Of a DNA stretch of 64,000 nucleotides, positions 36,734 to 45,313 are shown in pieces (within the stretch, counting starts at the first letter, position 1; the number at the start of each line of letters is the position of its first letter). Below the pieces are notes generated by a model. That model was not told where the DNA came from. It worked only from the letters and a program-made list of their open reading frames with translations, and made no database searches. This stretch comes from Rheinheimera pleomorphica (GTDB lineage: Bacteria > Pseudomonadota > Gammaproteobacteria > Enterobacterales > Alteromonadaceae), in the NCBI RefSeq assembly GCF_011634895.1, contig NZ_SIRR01000008.1, forward strand, positions 372,001 to 436,000. The letters are read 5' to 3'. The position numbers and the translations under genes were made by a program.

Positions 36734-36745
36734 GACGCGGTTGGT

Positions 36746-37162
36746 TTATACGCTAACGTGTAAGCGTACGTCGATATTACCGCGGGTGGCGTTTGAATAC
36801 GGACATACCTGATGTGCCTTGGCGACTAGCTCGTCGGCAGTGGCTTTATCCATGCCCGGCAGGTTAACAAATAAGTCAACGTCCAGACCAAAACCGCCTT
36901 CAATCTTGCCAATACCTACCTCAGCGCGCAGGCTTAAGTCACCTGGCAGGCTGACTTTGGCGGCGCCGGCGACAAACTTTAATGCGCCGATAAAGCAGGC
37001 CGAATAACCGGCAGCGAACAACTGCTCGGGGTTAGTGGCACCGCCGCCACCGCCCAGCTCTTTCGGTGCTGACAGCTTAACGTCTAATAAGCCATCGTTA
37101 GATTTGGCAGCACCATCACGGCCGCCGGTTGATGTTACTACTGCTTTGTAAAGAATATCCAT
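36746..37162 (-). CDS. Organic hydroperoxide resistance protein Ohr (OsmC family)
   Basis: Thiol-dependent peroxidase that reduces organic hydroperoxides. 138 residues, Ohr rather than OsmC subgroup. Catalytic Cys56 in [10 protein letters not shown] and resolving Cys120 in [14 protein letters not shown]; the conserved Arg15 (TGGRDG) and Glu46 (TNPEQLF) are present. It is divergent from a MarR-type regulator of the OhrR kind, with a palindrome between them. Confidence 0.93.
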   Translation of the reverse strand: MDILYKAVVTSTGGRDGAAKSNDGLLDVKLSAPKELGGGGGATNPEQLFAAGYSACFIGALKFVAGAAKVSLPGDLSLRAEVGIGKIEGGFGLDVDLFVNLPGMDKATADELVAKAHQVCPYSNATRGNIDVRLHVSV

Positions 37163-37215
37163 GTTGTTGCCCTTTTCAATTAGTGTTTACGACCCGGACA
37201 TAGTATCCACAACTA

Positions 37216-37239
37216 ATCTTGCATGCAAGATACTTGCAT
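37216..37239. promoter_or_regulatory. Candidate OhrR operator between ohr and ohrR
   Basis: ATCTTGCATGCAAGAT at 37216-37231 is a perfect 16-bp palindrome. Its half-site CTTGCAT recurs as a direct repeat at 37233-37239. It lies 54 bp upstream of ohr and 98 bp upstream of the regulator, suited to controlling both. Confidence 0.6.
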
Positions 37240-37329
37240 ATAATTTAAATACCTGCCTTATAACCGGTGGTGCTATATCCGGCCGCTAAAAATTTGCTAC
37301 ACTGCGCAAAAAGCCCTAAAGCCGCCATT

Positions 37330-37779
37330 ATGAGTAAAACCCTGCCACTGGAAGAACAAGTTTGTTTTGCCCTGTATAGTGCATCTAACGCTGTGATGCG
37401 GTTGTACCGTCCCTTGCTGCAGCCGTTTGATCTAACCTATCCGCAATATGTGGTGTTGCTGGCACTGTGGCAGCAAGACGATATCAGCCTGGGAGAGCTG
37501 AGCAGTAAAACCTTGTTCGACTCGGGCACTCTCACCCCGCTGGTTAAAAAGCTGGAGCAAAAAGGCTGGCTTAAACGGCTGCCGTCAGCACAAGATGAGC
37601 GGGTAAAAAAAGTACAGCTAACCCCACACGGTAAGCAGCTGGAGCAGCAGGTGTCTGGCGTTATGACGGCATTGCGCTGCCAGATTTCACTAACAGATGA
37701 ACGGATGATACAGCTGCGCACCTTAGCACGGCAGGTTCAGCAGGATATTCAATTACTTGAGAAGTGCAGTTTAGGGTAG
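37330..37779 (+). CDS. MarR-family regulator, OhrR-like
   Basis: 149 residues from ATG at 37330 (MSKTLPLEEQVCFALYSASN); the upstream extension of the frame is not conserved. The redox-sensing Cys12 lies in EEQVCFALY, as in OhrR proteins. The winged helix follows: ISLGELSSKTLFDSGTLTPL, then LEQKGWLKR and the wing DERVKKVQLT. OhrR represses ohr until peroxide oxidises its cysteine. The divergent arrangement with ohr and the shared palindrome support this. Confidence 0.88.
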   Translation: MSKTLPLEEQVCFALYSASNAVMRLYRPLLQPFDLTYPQYVVLLALWQQDDISLGELSSKTLFDSGTLTPLVKKLEQKGWLKRLPSAQDERVKKVQLTPHGKQLEQQVSGVMTALRCQISLTDERMIQLRTLARQVQQDIQLLEKCSLG

Positions 37780-38096
37780 TTCCGCCGATATGGCTTAATC
37801 AGGTGTTACCGCTGCTTAACCTGAACTGAATTACATTTAATAACATTAGTTAAAATGTAAATTTTTTTACCTATTTTAAATCATAACCTTAGTTAAAATT
37901 TGCCGCTATTGAGCATAAATTAACCAAACTGACATTTGACCTTATGCATAATGATCTGCATAGTAAATCCGGCTGTGAGGCTCTGCAACGGAATTGTCAG
38001 CATACTAAATCGCACGGATGCCGCGATTAAGCGCAAATTAAGTTCGAAAAACAATAGCATGTCGGGCGCAGACACTAACTTTTTTGGGGCATCTTT
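37780..38096. other. 317-bp AT-rich gap between ohrR and the acyltransferase
   Basis: No gene is recognised. TTACATTT (37831-37838) and AAATGTAA (37853-37860) form an AT-rich stem followed by ATTTTTTTA, a possible weak terminator for ohrR. TTAGTTAAAAT occurs twice as a direct repeat (37846-37856 and 37889-37899). The last ~150 bp are less AT-rich and form a long leader for the acyltransferase, with no riboswitch I can recognise. Confidence 0.5.
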
Positions 38097-38927
38097 ATGA
38101 GTTCTCTGGCTGCAGTGGCGGATAATGCCTTGCATAATGCAGTACAAACTGTCACACCTCCTTTTATCGCACAGCCTGTGTCCAGCCCGTTGCAGCATTT
38201 TGCACGTTTTTTTCAGGCCAGCCTGGCTCATTCAAGCGCGCAAAAGCAGCAAACGTTTCGGCTTCGGCATCAGGTATATTGCGAAGAGTTGCAATTTGAA
38301 CCGGGCCGCGATAACGGCCTGGAACATGATCAATTTGACCAGCGCGCAATTCATTGCGCGATTTCACGGCTTAGCACGCAAGAGCTGGCCGGTACAGTAC
38401 GTTTGATCACGTCGGGCCATGCCAGCGAGCTATTGCCGGTAGAGCACTACTGCGCGTCAGCCCTGCAGCATCCGTCATTAACGCCGCAGCAATTTGACCG
38501 CCAGCAGATCTGTGAAATATCACGCCTGGCGGTGCCGGCGGAGATCCGCCTACGCAAACTGGCCACAGCACCTTCAAATATCAGCAGCATTAATACATTA
38601 CTGCATACCCTGGAAAGCCGCTGCTGTGAAGCGGTTGCCATCTCGTTGTATCTGGTGGCCATGCTAATGTGCCTGCACTATAAAAAGTATCATGTGTTTG
38701 TGATGGCCGAGCCAGCGTTAGCGCGGGTGTTGCGTCGGATTGGTATTCATTTTGTACAGATTGGCGATGTGGTAGATTTTAACGGTAAACGCGCGCCTTT
38801 TTATGTTGATGCCCGCACTACACTGAATACGCTGGGCGAAGAATATAAAGTGCTGACGGATATTTTGTCAGAGCAACTGTTTGCTACCGATATTACCCGC
38901 CACTGTGGTATCGCGGGTGTAAATTAA
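38097..38927 (+). CDS. PEP-CTERM/exosortase system-associated acyltransferase-like protein
   Basis: 276 residues. FRLRHQVYCEELQFEPGRDNGLE is split around the family's N-terminal motif (FRLRHQVYCEELQFEP); SGHASELLPVEHYC and QICEISRLAVPAEIR are further hallmarks. The fold is related to N-acyl-homoserine-lactone synthases and GNATs. Members are found in genomes with exosortase/PEP-CTERM sorting, near exopolysaccharide genes; their product is not established. No exosortase, PEP-CTERM protein or polysaccharide gene is seen in this window, so the gene is an orphan here. The short gap (17 bp) to the next gene suggests co-transcription. Confidence 0.8.
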   Translation: MSSLAAVADNALHNAVQTVTPPFIAQPVSSPLQHFARFFQASLAHSSAQKQQTFRLRHQVYCEELQFEPGRDNGLEHDQFDQRAIHCAISRLSTQELAGTVRLITSGHASELLPVEHYCASALQHPSLTPQQFDRQQICEISRLAVPAEIRLRKLATAPSNISSINTLLHTLESRCCEAVAISLYLVAMLMCLHYKKYHVFVMAEPALARVLRRIGIHFVQIGDVVDFNGKRAPFYVDARTTLNTLGEEYKVLTDILSEQLFATDITRHCGIAGVN

Positions 38928-38944
38928 GATTATCTAGTCGCGTT

Positions 38945-39955
38945 ATGGATTCACTGACTCAGCTGACACTGGGCGCCTCAGTCACGGTTGCGGTGTTGGC
39001 TAACACGCCGGGCAGCCGGGCTAAAGTCGCCCTGGCCGGCGCTGTACTTGGCACCCTACCCGATTTAGACGTTGTAATAGACTATGGCGATGCCATCAGC
39101 AATATGGTGCTGCACCGCACCGAAAGCCACGCCTTGTTTTACCAAACGCTGGCCTCACCACTGCTGGCCTGGTTTGCTGCGCTATGTTGCCAACAGCGCC
39201 AGTATTACCGGCGTTGGCTGCTGGCAACCTGGCTGGTGCTTGTCAGCCACACCTTTATTGATGCCATGACAATATACGGCACCCAGTTTGCGTTGCCCTT
39301 TAGCAACACGCCTTTTGCCGTTGGCAGTATCTTTATTATTGACCCTGCGTACACCCTGCCGCTAATACTGGCGCTTGGCTGGTATTTATTTGGCAAACGG
39401 CACGGCTTATCGGCTAATTACACGGCGTTGGCGTTGTCCACGGCATACCTGCTCTGGTCTGTCATAGCACAGTGGCAGGTTAGCCTGGTTGCACAACGCA
39501 GCCTGCAGCAGCAACAACTGCATTATCAGCAGCTGCTGGTGACACCGGCACCGCTTAACACTGTGCTGTGGCGTATCGTTGTAATGACTGACAACGGCTA
39601 TGCTGAAGGCTTTTACTCCCTGCTGGATGAGTCACAACAGATTAGCTTTTACCACATTGTCCGGGATAACAACCTAAAGCAGCGTTATGCCAACTTAAAA
39701 CCGGTACAACAGCTGGCCTGGTTTAGCCGCGGGTATTACTCGCTACAGCAACAGGGCGAGCAATTACTACTGACCGATTTACGTATGGGCCAGGAAGGCA
39801 GCTATGCGTTTCAGTTTGTCATTGACCCCAGCGACAACCAATCAATACAGCAACTGCCGATGCGCCGCGATATGGCTATCGCCTTACCCTGGCTTTGGCA
39901 GCGGCTGCAAGGGCAACCACTGATGTCACCTTATCTGAGTGATATCAGCCAATAA
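38945..39955 (+). CDS. YdjM-type membrane-bound metal-dependent hydrolase
   Basis: 336 residues of the PF04307 type. The N-terminus MDSLTQLTLGASVTVAVL continues to GTLPDLDVV and HRTESHALFY, which contain the conserved Asp and His residues expected to bind metal. A later HTFIDAMTIYGTQ adds His and Asp. Four to five hydrophobic helices occupy the first ~180 residues, followed by a soluble domain. In E. coli, ydjM is SOS-regulated; no LexA box is visible here. Its stop overlaps the convergent DUF1543 gene by 11 bp. Confidence 0.8.
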   Translation: MDSLTQLTLGASVTVAVLANTPGSRAKVALAGAVLGTLPDLDVVIDYGDAISNMVLHRTESHALFYQTLASPLLAWFAALCCQQRQYYRRWLLATWLVLVSHTFIDAMTIYGTQFALPFSNTPFAVGSIFIIDPAYTLPLILALGWYLFGKRHGLSANYTALALSTAYLLWSVIAQWQVSLVAQRSLQQQQLHYQQLLVTPAPLNTVLWRIVVMTDNGYAEGFYSLLDESQQISFYHIVRDNNLKQRYANLKPVQQLAWFSRGYYSLQQQGEQLLLTDLRMGQEGSYAFQFVIDPSDNQSIQQLPMRRDMAIALPWLWQRLQGQPLMSPYLSDISQ

Positions 39956-40445
39956 CCTGATAACCTGACCAGTCTGGTCGCATCGGCTGGCTCTGGCCCG
40001 ACGGTGTCAGATGAATATACAGCCCCTGCAACTGCTCGACGGCAAAACAGTCATCCAGTTGCAGTAAATCGTCTTTATGCCGGCTATCAGCATCAGGTAG
40101 CAGTAACTGCTTTGCTTTGGCTTTGGCGTCCTGCGCAGAACTGGCGACACAGAGCATAAAATCATGCTGCTCGGCGATTTTGTCTGGCAGATAACCGCCA
40201 AAATTCACAAAAAACAACTTGTTGCTACTTTGCTGCGGCGTATCCTGTAACGTTACGGCATAACCATCAATATGCTGCACCTGCATATAGCTATCGATAT
40301 GCAGACCTTTAACTGTGCCGAACCATTGCTGACACAACAACGCATGGCAATCCTCTATCTGCTGCGCTGCGACAAAGCGTACATCGTGCAATTCAATACT
40401 TGCACCTGGTGCCGTGCCACCAAGATAAACCAGAAATAACTGCAT
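39945..40445 (-). CDS. DUF1543 family protein
   Basis: 166 residues from ATG at 40445 with GGAG 6 nt upstream. MQLFLVYLGGTAPGASIELHDVRF is split across the family's diagnostic N-terminus, and a second copy-like half reads LFFVNFGGYLPDKIAEQHDF, so the protein looks like two related half-domains. Cytoplasmic, function unknown. Confidence 0.8.
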   Translation of the reverse strand: MQLFLVYLGGTAPGASIELHDVRFVAAQQIEDCHALLCQQWFGTVKGLHIDSYMQVQHIDGYAVTLQDTPQQSSNKLFFVNFGGYLPDKIAEQHDFMLCVASSAQDAKAKAKQLLLPDADSRHKDDLLQLDDCFAVEQLQGLYIHLTPSGQSQPMRPDWSGYQVIG

Positions 40446-40466
40446 AGTGTTCTCCATAAAAGCTAC

Positions 40467-40486
40467 TGCCGGCACTGCTGCCGGCA
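40467..40486 (-). other. Hairpin in the leader of the DUF1543 gene
   Basis: TGCCGGCA-CTGC-TGCCGGCA: two copies of a self-complementary octamer, forming a strong 8-bp hairpin 21 bp before the start codon. It may affect translation of this small gene. Confidence 0.4.
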
Positions 40487-40610
40487 ACAGTACAATGTAA
40501 AAATTTCGTGCAAATTAGCGCACTTGCCGTAAAGATGCTATACATTATTTTTGTCATGCGGGCGGCGGTTAGCCGTGCAGATCAGTTGAACCGGGGTTAA
40601 CTGCGTAGTA

Positions 40611-41981
40611 ATGCGAACGAAGTTACAGCACATTCTGAACCGGATAAGTCGTAATCCTGATATTGATAAAGGCGACTTATCATCAGCTAACACCCTTATT
40701 CTGCAAGGCATTACCGAGGGTTTAGCCGTCGACAGAGCCAGTGTTTGGCATTTATCTGATGATCACCAGTTAATACATTGCCTGTATCTGCTTGATGGCA
40801 CAGTGCTGTCCGAGCCGGATATCAGCCTTAAACGCAGCGATTTTCCCGACTATTTTCAGGCGTTGGATCAACAGCGTAATATTGTTGCTGCTGACGCCCA
40901 TACCCACCCGCACACGAACGAATTTTCTCAGGTTTACCTGTCACCGCTTAGGATCTGCTCAATGCTCGACACACCAATCCGGCATCACGGCCTGATGGTC
41001 GGCATTATCTGTATTGAGCATCGGCAGCCCAAGCAGTGGCACACCGATGAAATCGTGTTTGCCGGTTTTCTGGCCGATATTTATGGCCGGGCGCTCAGTG
41101 CGTCAGAGCGCATGCGTTATCAATCAGAGCTGGAGCAACTGAACAGTGGGCTGGAGCAAATCATCAGCCAGCGCACCCAAGAGTTAACCCAGTCGCTGGA
41201 GCAGTTGCAACAAACGCAGCACCGGCTGATTGAGGTGGAAAAAATGGCCAGCCTTGGCCGGCTCGTCGCGGGTATGGCTCATGAGATAAATACCCCGCTG
41301 GGTGTGGCGGTAACCGCGACCAGCCATGCCGAAGCCACCTTGCTACAGCTGGAACAGCTGTTTCAGGCTGGGCAGTTAACCCGGGAACATTTTAGCCAAC
41401 ATGGCGCAGCGATAAAAAACAGCATTGCGATGGTCAATACCAACCTGCAACGTGCAGTTGATTTGGTAAACAGCTTTAAACAAACCGCAGCACAGGGCAA
41501 CGACCAACAGCCTGAATGGCTAGAGCTGGAACAGTTTATTGCTAAAGTGGTTAGCAGCGTTGAGTCTTTACTAAAACAACATCAGGTCACAGTGCAGCTT
41601 GCTATACCCGCAGGCTTGTCGGTGCAAAGCTTCGCCAGCCCACTGGCGACAGTGCTCAGCCGCTTAATTGAAAATGCCTGCCAGCACGCTTTTAATGGCC
41701 AGAGCAACCGCCAGATACAGATCCGCGCTAGCCAGACCGCTTACAGTTGGCAACTTGAGGTAGCCGATAATGGCCGCGGCATGAGCCAGGATGAGCTGAC
41801 CCGAGCCTTTGAACCTTTTTTTACCTCCCGCCGCAGTCAGGGTGCCAAGGGCCTTGGCCTGACGTTGGTGTTTAACCTGGTCACACACCTGCTGCAGGGG
41901 GAGCTCACACTGCAAAATGGCACGCCGGGTTGTGTGGTCAGCCTGCAGTGCCCGATAACACTTAATACTACAAGCGGATAG
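40611..41981 (+). CDS. GAF-domain sensor histidine kinase
   Basis: 456-residue soluble kinase. GAF domain (~20-165), coiled coil (LEQIISQRTQELTQSLEQLQ), HisKA with phospho-His in LVAGMAHEINTPLGVAV, and HATPase with ENACQHAF, DNGRGM, FEPFFTSRR and GLGLTLV. The HAMAP-like MAHEINTP box differs from the VSHELRTP boxes of the 14-26 kb cluster, so it belongs to another kinase subfamily. No cognate regulator is adjacent. The stop overlaps the convergent ABC permease gene by 14 bp. Confidence 0.88.
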   Translation: MRTKLQHILNRISRNPDIDKGDLSSANTLILQGITEGLAVDRASVWHLSDDHQLIHCLYLLDGTVLSEPDISLKRSDFPDYFQALDQQRNIVAADAHTHPHTNEFSQVYLSPLRICSMLDTPIRHHGLMVGIICIEHRQPKQWHTDEIVFAGFLADIYGRALSASERMRYQSELEQLNSGLEQIISQRTQELTQSLEQLQQTQHRLIEVEKMASLGRLVAGMAHEINTPLGVAVTATSHAEATLLQLEQLFQAGQLTREHFSQHGAAIKNSIAMVNTNLQRAVDLVNSFKQTAAQGNDQQPEWLELEQFIAKVVSSVESLLKQHQVTVQLAIPAGLSVQSFASPLATVLSRLIENACQHAFNGQSNRQIQIRASQTAYSWQLEVADNGRGMSQDELTRAFEPFFTSRRSQGAKGLGLTLVFNLVTHLLQGELTLQNGTPGCVVSLQCPITLNTTSG

Positions 41982-43224
41982 CCAGGCCATCAGATAGCGC
42001 TCTGCGATACGCCAGCAGCGCCGGCAGTGTTGCCAGCAAGGCAGCCAGCAACAGCACTGCAGCCGCCCAATAGACGCTGGTCAGCTTAATAATATTTAAA
42101 CCAATAAACAGGCCAAACTCAGCGGCCAGCGTGTCCTGCAGCGCAAACAATGCCAACCACAGCACCGCCGCCGCCGATAACATGGACAGCAAGGTGATCA
42201 ACAACACCTCCAACTGGATCAGCACAAACAAATACCACGGGTGGGCGCCGGCGGCGCGTAAAATGGCCATCTCGCGCTGACGCTCTTTCATCGATGCCAG
42301 TATGGTAGTGATCATGCCCACCAGCGCGGCCAGCAGCACCAGCAAGCTGATCAGCAATAACAGATTTTCTACCATGCCCAGCATCTGCCACAGTTCTGCT
42401 AAGGCGACACCGGGCAAAATCGCCGTTAGCGGCTCGTTTTTATAGGCATTGATTTGCCGCTGTACGGTAAACGTCGCCATTCTAGAGTTTAGCCCCAGCA
42501 TAAAGGCGGTGATCGATTTTGGCGTTAAATCCTGCGCTAACGCCTGCTCAGCACTTAATTGACGGCCGGGTATCGGCGCGCCCTGTTGCCAATCCAGATG
42601 AATGGCTTCAATCGCTTCCAGGCTGACATGCACGGTTTGGTCAACCGGCGTGCCGGTACGGGCCAGAATACCAACTACCGTAAAAGGTTTATCTTTATGC
42701 TGGCTAAAACTCACGGCGCCAACGCCATGCGACAAGGTTATTTGCTCGTTTAGCTGATAGCCCAGCTTAAGCGCCACCTCAGCCCCCAGCACGGCTTCAA
42801 ATACGCCGTTAAACGGCTGCCCCTGCGCCAACGTCAGCCTCTGGCTGTTGGCGTAGCGATAATGACTAAAATAGTCGGTGTTGGTGCCCATTACCCGGTA
42901 GCCACGGTGTGAGTCTCCCAGCGCTATCGGAATACTCCAGGCAATTTGCGGATGTTTAATAATGCGCTGGTAGCTTGGCCAGCTGATATTGGCAGTGGCG
43001 TTACCAATGCGAAACACCGAGTACAATAATAAATTCAATTGGCCAGAGCGGGCCCCAACGATTAAATCGGTGCCGGATACCGTGCTGGTAAAGCTGTTTT
43101 TTGCCTCCGTGCGCAAATGATCAATGCCCAACAGCAAGGCAATGCTGATGGTAAGTGACAACCAGGTCATTAGCACAGTGCCACGGCGGTTCCATAAGCT
43201 TAAACGGGCCAGTTTCATCAGCAT
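41968..43224 (-). CDS. ABC transporter permease, FtsX/MacB type
   Basis: 418 residues with the MacB/FtsX topology: one N-terminal helix, a ~240-residue periplasmic domain, and three C-terminal helices (LLLLISLLVLLAALVGMITT and two more). The coupling motif KERQREMAILRAAGAHPW is typical. It overlaps the ATPase gene by 7 bp. The neighbourhood (DUF3299 and His-rich DUF2796) points to metal handling, probably zinc, as in the Vibrio cholerae zrg set, rather than lipoprotein or drug export. Confidence 0.85.
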   Translation of the reverse strand: MLMKLARLSLWNRRGTVLMTWLSLTISIALLLGIDHLRTEAKNSFTSTVSGTDLIVGARSGQLNLLLYSVFRIGNATANISWPSYQRIIKHPQIAWSIPIALGDSHRGYRVMGTNTDYFSHYRYANSQRLTLAQGQPFNGVFEAVLGAEVALKLGYQLNEQITLSHGVGAVSFSQHKDKPFTVVGILARTGTPVDQTVHVSLEAIEAIHLDWQQGAPIPGRQLSAEQALAQDLTPKSITAFMLGLNSRMATFTVQRQINAYKNEPLTAILPGVALAELWQMLGMVENLLLLISLLVLLAALVGMITTILASMKERQREMAILRAAGAHPWYLFVLIQLEVLLITLLSMLSAAAVLWLALFALQDTLAAEFGLFIGLNIIKLTSVYWAAAVLLLAALLATLPALLAYRRALSDGLAIRL

Positions 43225-43928
43225 GGCTGTACTCCTTGGGCTAACTGCTGCATGTCCAGCTGCAGCTGAAAATACTGTTTCAGGCTTTGGTCATGACTGA
43301 CAAAAATCACCGTACAGCCGGTTGCATCCGCTTCTGCCAGCAGTACGCGCATAAAGGCATCGCGGTTATCGCTGTCCAGCGCCGACGTGGGCTCATCGGC
43401 GATTAGCAGTGCCGGTTTGGGTAGCAACGCCCGGGCAATGGCTACCCGTTGCTGCTGCCCCACGCTAAGCGTCGCGGCTGTTTGCCAATGTAAATGTTCT
43501 GCCAGGCCCAGCCGGCACAGCAACTGCCTTGCCCGCTCAACAGAAGCAGAACGGGATTGACCGGCAAAATGGCTACTTAGCAGGGCATTGTCCAGCACCG
43601 ACAAATAGGGGATCAGGTTCAGCTGCTGAAACACCACACCAATTTGCCTGGCGCGTAAACTATCACGCGCACTGCTACTTAGCTGATGCAACGCCTGGCC
43701 ATTAATATACAGCTCACCACTGACTGGCCGGGTAATGCCACTGAGTAAATTCAGTAAGGTGGTTTTGCCGCTACCAGAGGCTCCACGAACAAATAAGTGC
43801 GCGCCGCGGCTTAACACCAGTTCTGGTATGTACAACTGCCAACTGCCGGGCTGATAAAAAAACCGCAGTTGTTTGAGTTCAATGGCTGGAATTTTCGGCT
43901 TGTCGGTCACAGGTACTCTCAGTGTCAT
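43218..43928 (-). CDS. ABC transporter ATP-binding protein
   Basis: 236 residues with Walker A GASGSGKTTLLN, Q-loop VVFQQLNLIPYLSV, signature LSVGQQQRVAIARAL, Walker B LLIADEPTSALD and switch His in FVSHD. It belongs to the MacB/LolD-like branch and partners the overlapping permease gene. Its start is only 52 bp from the divergent DUF3299 start, so promoters must overlap. Confidence 0.9.
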   Translation of the reverse strand: MTLRVPVTDKPKIPAIELKQLRFFYQPGSWQLYIPELVLSRGAHLFVRGASGSGKTTLLNLLSGITRPVSGELYINGQALHQLSSSARDSLRARQIGVVFQQLNLIPYLSVLDNALLSSHFAGQSRSASVERARQLLCRLGLAEHLHWQTAATLSVGQQQRVAIARALLPKPALLIADEPTSALDSDNRDAFMRVLLAEADATGCTVIFVSHDQSLKQYFQLQLDMQQLAQGVQPC

Positions 43929-43980
43929 GTTATGATGATGGCGTTTTTGTCATTATGCCAACTTAGAGGAGCGAGCTCCA

Positions 43981-44541
43981 ATGCTACGGACGTTATCTGT
44001 TGCGTTATCTTCGACACTGGTCGCAACAGTGTCAGCACTGTGTTTTTCTGCCGCACTAAGCGCCAGCGAAGTAAAAACGATTGAATGGACTGACTTAATG
44101 CCGGAGGAAGATCTAAAGCTACTGCAGCAAATGCCTGAAGTACAACATGACTATAGCCAGCCTTCACCATTTGACGACAATTATCAGGGCGACGATCCGG
44201 CGGCGCAGCAATGGCAACAAATTTTGAGCTCAGCCAAAGTGGTAGAAAAATACAACAATACCAAGGTACGGGTGCCAGGCTTTGTGGTGCCATTAGAATT
44301 TGACGCTGAGCAAAATGTAACCAGTTTCTTTTTAGTACCCTATTTTGGTGCCTGTATTCACGTGCCGCCACCGCCGCCAAATCAGATGATTTTTGTCAGT
44401 GGCGCAAAAAACTTAAAAGCTGACATGATTTACTCACCATTTTGGATCAGCGGCACCTTAACCACTGACGTGATGACACATGACTTAGGCCAGGCCGCCT
44501 ACAGCCTGAAAGTCGACAACATAGAAGAATATACTTATTAA
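43981..44541 (+). CDS. DUF3299 periplasmic protein
   Basis: 186 residues. A signal peptide (LSVALSSTLVATVSALCFSAALSA) precedes the family core: TIEWTDLMPEEDL, VRVPGFVVPLEFD, and FFLVPYFGACIHVPPPPPNQ with its conserved Cys-X-His. GAGGAG lies 9 nt before the ATG. Proteins of this family accompany ABC systems of the neighbouring type. The Cys/His motif would suit metal binding, but no activity is established. Confidence 0.82.
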   Translation: MLRTLSVALSSTLVATVSALCFSAALSASEVKTIEWTDLMPEEDLKLLQQMPEVQHDYSQPSPFDDNYQGDDPAAQQWQQILSSAKVVEKYNNTKVRVPGFVVPLEFDAEQNVTSFFLVPYFGACIHVPPPPPNQMIFVSGAKNLKADMIYSPFWISGTLTTDVMTHDLGQAAYSLKVDNIEEYTY

Positions 44542-44543
44542 GC

Positions 44544-44572
44544 AAAACGGCAGCCTGGGCTGCCGTTTGTGT
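44544..44572. terminator. Bidirectional terminator between DUF3299 and DUF2796 genes
   Basis: AAACGGCAGCC-TG-GGCTGCCGTTT: long GC-rich stem flanked by A and T runs (TTTGTGTT on plus, TTTTGCTT on minus), between convergent genes. Confidence 0.85.
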
Positions 44573-44577
44573 TAACA

Positions 44578-45186
44578 CTACCGAAAACGTACTGTGCTGT
44601 GGCTAAGCGACGCCTTAGCTGCACCCTGCTGACCATTAATAATCCACTGCACATCCACCTGCTGCAATGCCGGTAACAGCGGAAAAATATTCAGCTGTAG
44701 CTCTGTTAACCGCGCCGGGCGCTGACACAACAACTGATAATTAGCATAAAAATCAGCATGGCCTTTACTGGCCTGCGGCTGGTTCAGATCGGTACTGGCC
44801 TCTGCCATTGCCAGTTCACAATTGGCATCGGCATTAACGCTAAACCAGTCGCCTTTATTAAAAACGGTAATGGCTGCGGCCACTTCCTGCTGCTGCTCGG
44901 CGCTGCGCGGTTGGTGTTCAAAACCAACAACACTTTGCGCCGCAGACTGAAACGCCAGCTGCATTTCGTTGCCCTCCAGCACCAGAGTTAACATAGCATG
45001 CCCATGTACATGGGCACCAAAAGCCTCTGCTTCGTCATGCTGCTCATGCTCATGTTCATGAGCACCGCTTGCATGATCATGACGATGCACCGGCTTAACT
45101 TGCGCCTCTGCACTATCTTGTGCCAGTGCCGGCTGTACCAGCAGACCAAGAGCCAGCAATACCGAGCCTGTTAATGACAGCTTCAT
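44578..45186 (-). CDS. Histidine-rich DUF2796 protein (ZrgA-like zinc protein)
   Basis: 202 residues from ATG at 45186 (MKLSLTGSVLLALGLLVQPALA, a signal peptide); the frame extends 27 codons upstream but is not conserved. After the signal lies a histidine cluster, HRHDHASGAHEHEHEQHDE, followed by GAHVHGHAMLTLVLEGNEM, the family core. V. cholerae ZrgA, a DUF2796 protein, is part of a Zur-controlled zinc uptake system. A palindrome 27 bp upstream may be the matching operator. It probably binds zinc in the periplasm for the ABC genes next door. Confidence 0.82.
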   Translation of the reverse strand: MKLSLTGSVLLALGLLVQPALAQDSAEAQVKPVHRHDHASGAHEHEHEQHDEAEAFGAHVHGHAMLTLVLEGNEMQLAFQSAAQSVVGFEHQPRSAEQQQEVAAAITVFNKGDWFSVNADANCELAMAEASTDLNQPQASKGHADFYANYQLLCQRPARLTELQLNIFPLLPALQQVDVQWIINGQQGAAKASLSHSTVRFR

Positions 45187-45212
45187 TAGTGTTATTCCTT
45201 TGAATAGCAAAC

Positions 45213-45228
45213 TTATGTGACAACATAA
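45213..45228 (-). promoter_or_regulatory. Candidate Zur-type operator upstream of the DUF2796 gene
   Basis: TTATGT-GACA-ACATAA, a perfect 6-bp-arm palindrome within GTTATGTTGTCACATAAG on the minus strand. It resembles the ATGTTAT/ATAACAT halves of Zur boxes but does not match fully. Confidence 0.45.
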
Positions 45229-45313
45229 CACAAAGTGTTTTGCGTGCGCTACGCTCTGATCTTGCATAGCCTCTGTGACGTAAAGCCAGTACTTGCCCTT
45301 TTTGCGTTTTTTT

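Noticed and set aside
36660..36745. Genomic-island attachment site at the ssrA 3' end
   Set aside because: No integrase gene or repeated ssrA 3' end follows; ordinary genes (ohr/ohrR) lie next to the terminator.
37920..38096. Riboswitch or sigma-54 promoter in the acyltransferase leader
   Set aside because: No recognisable c-di-GMP or other aptamer core and no GG-N10-GC pattern of the sigma-54 type.
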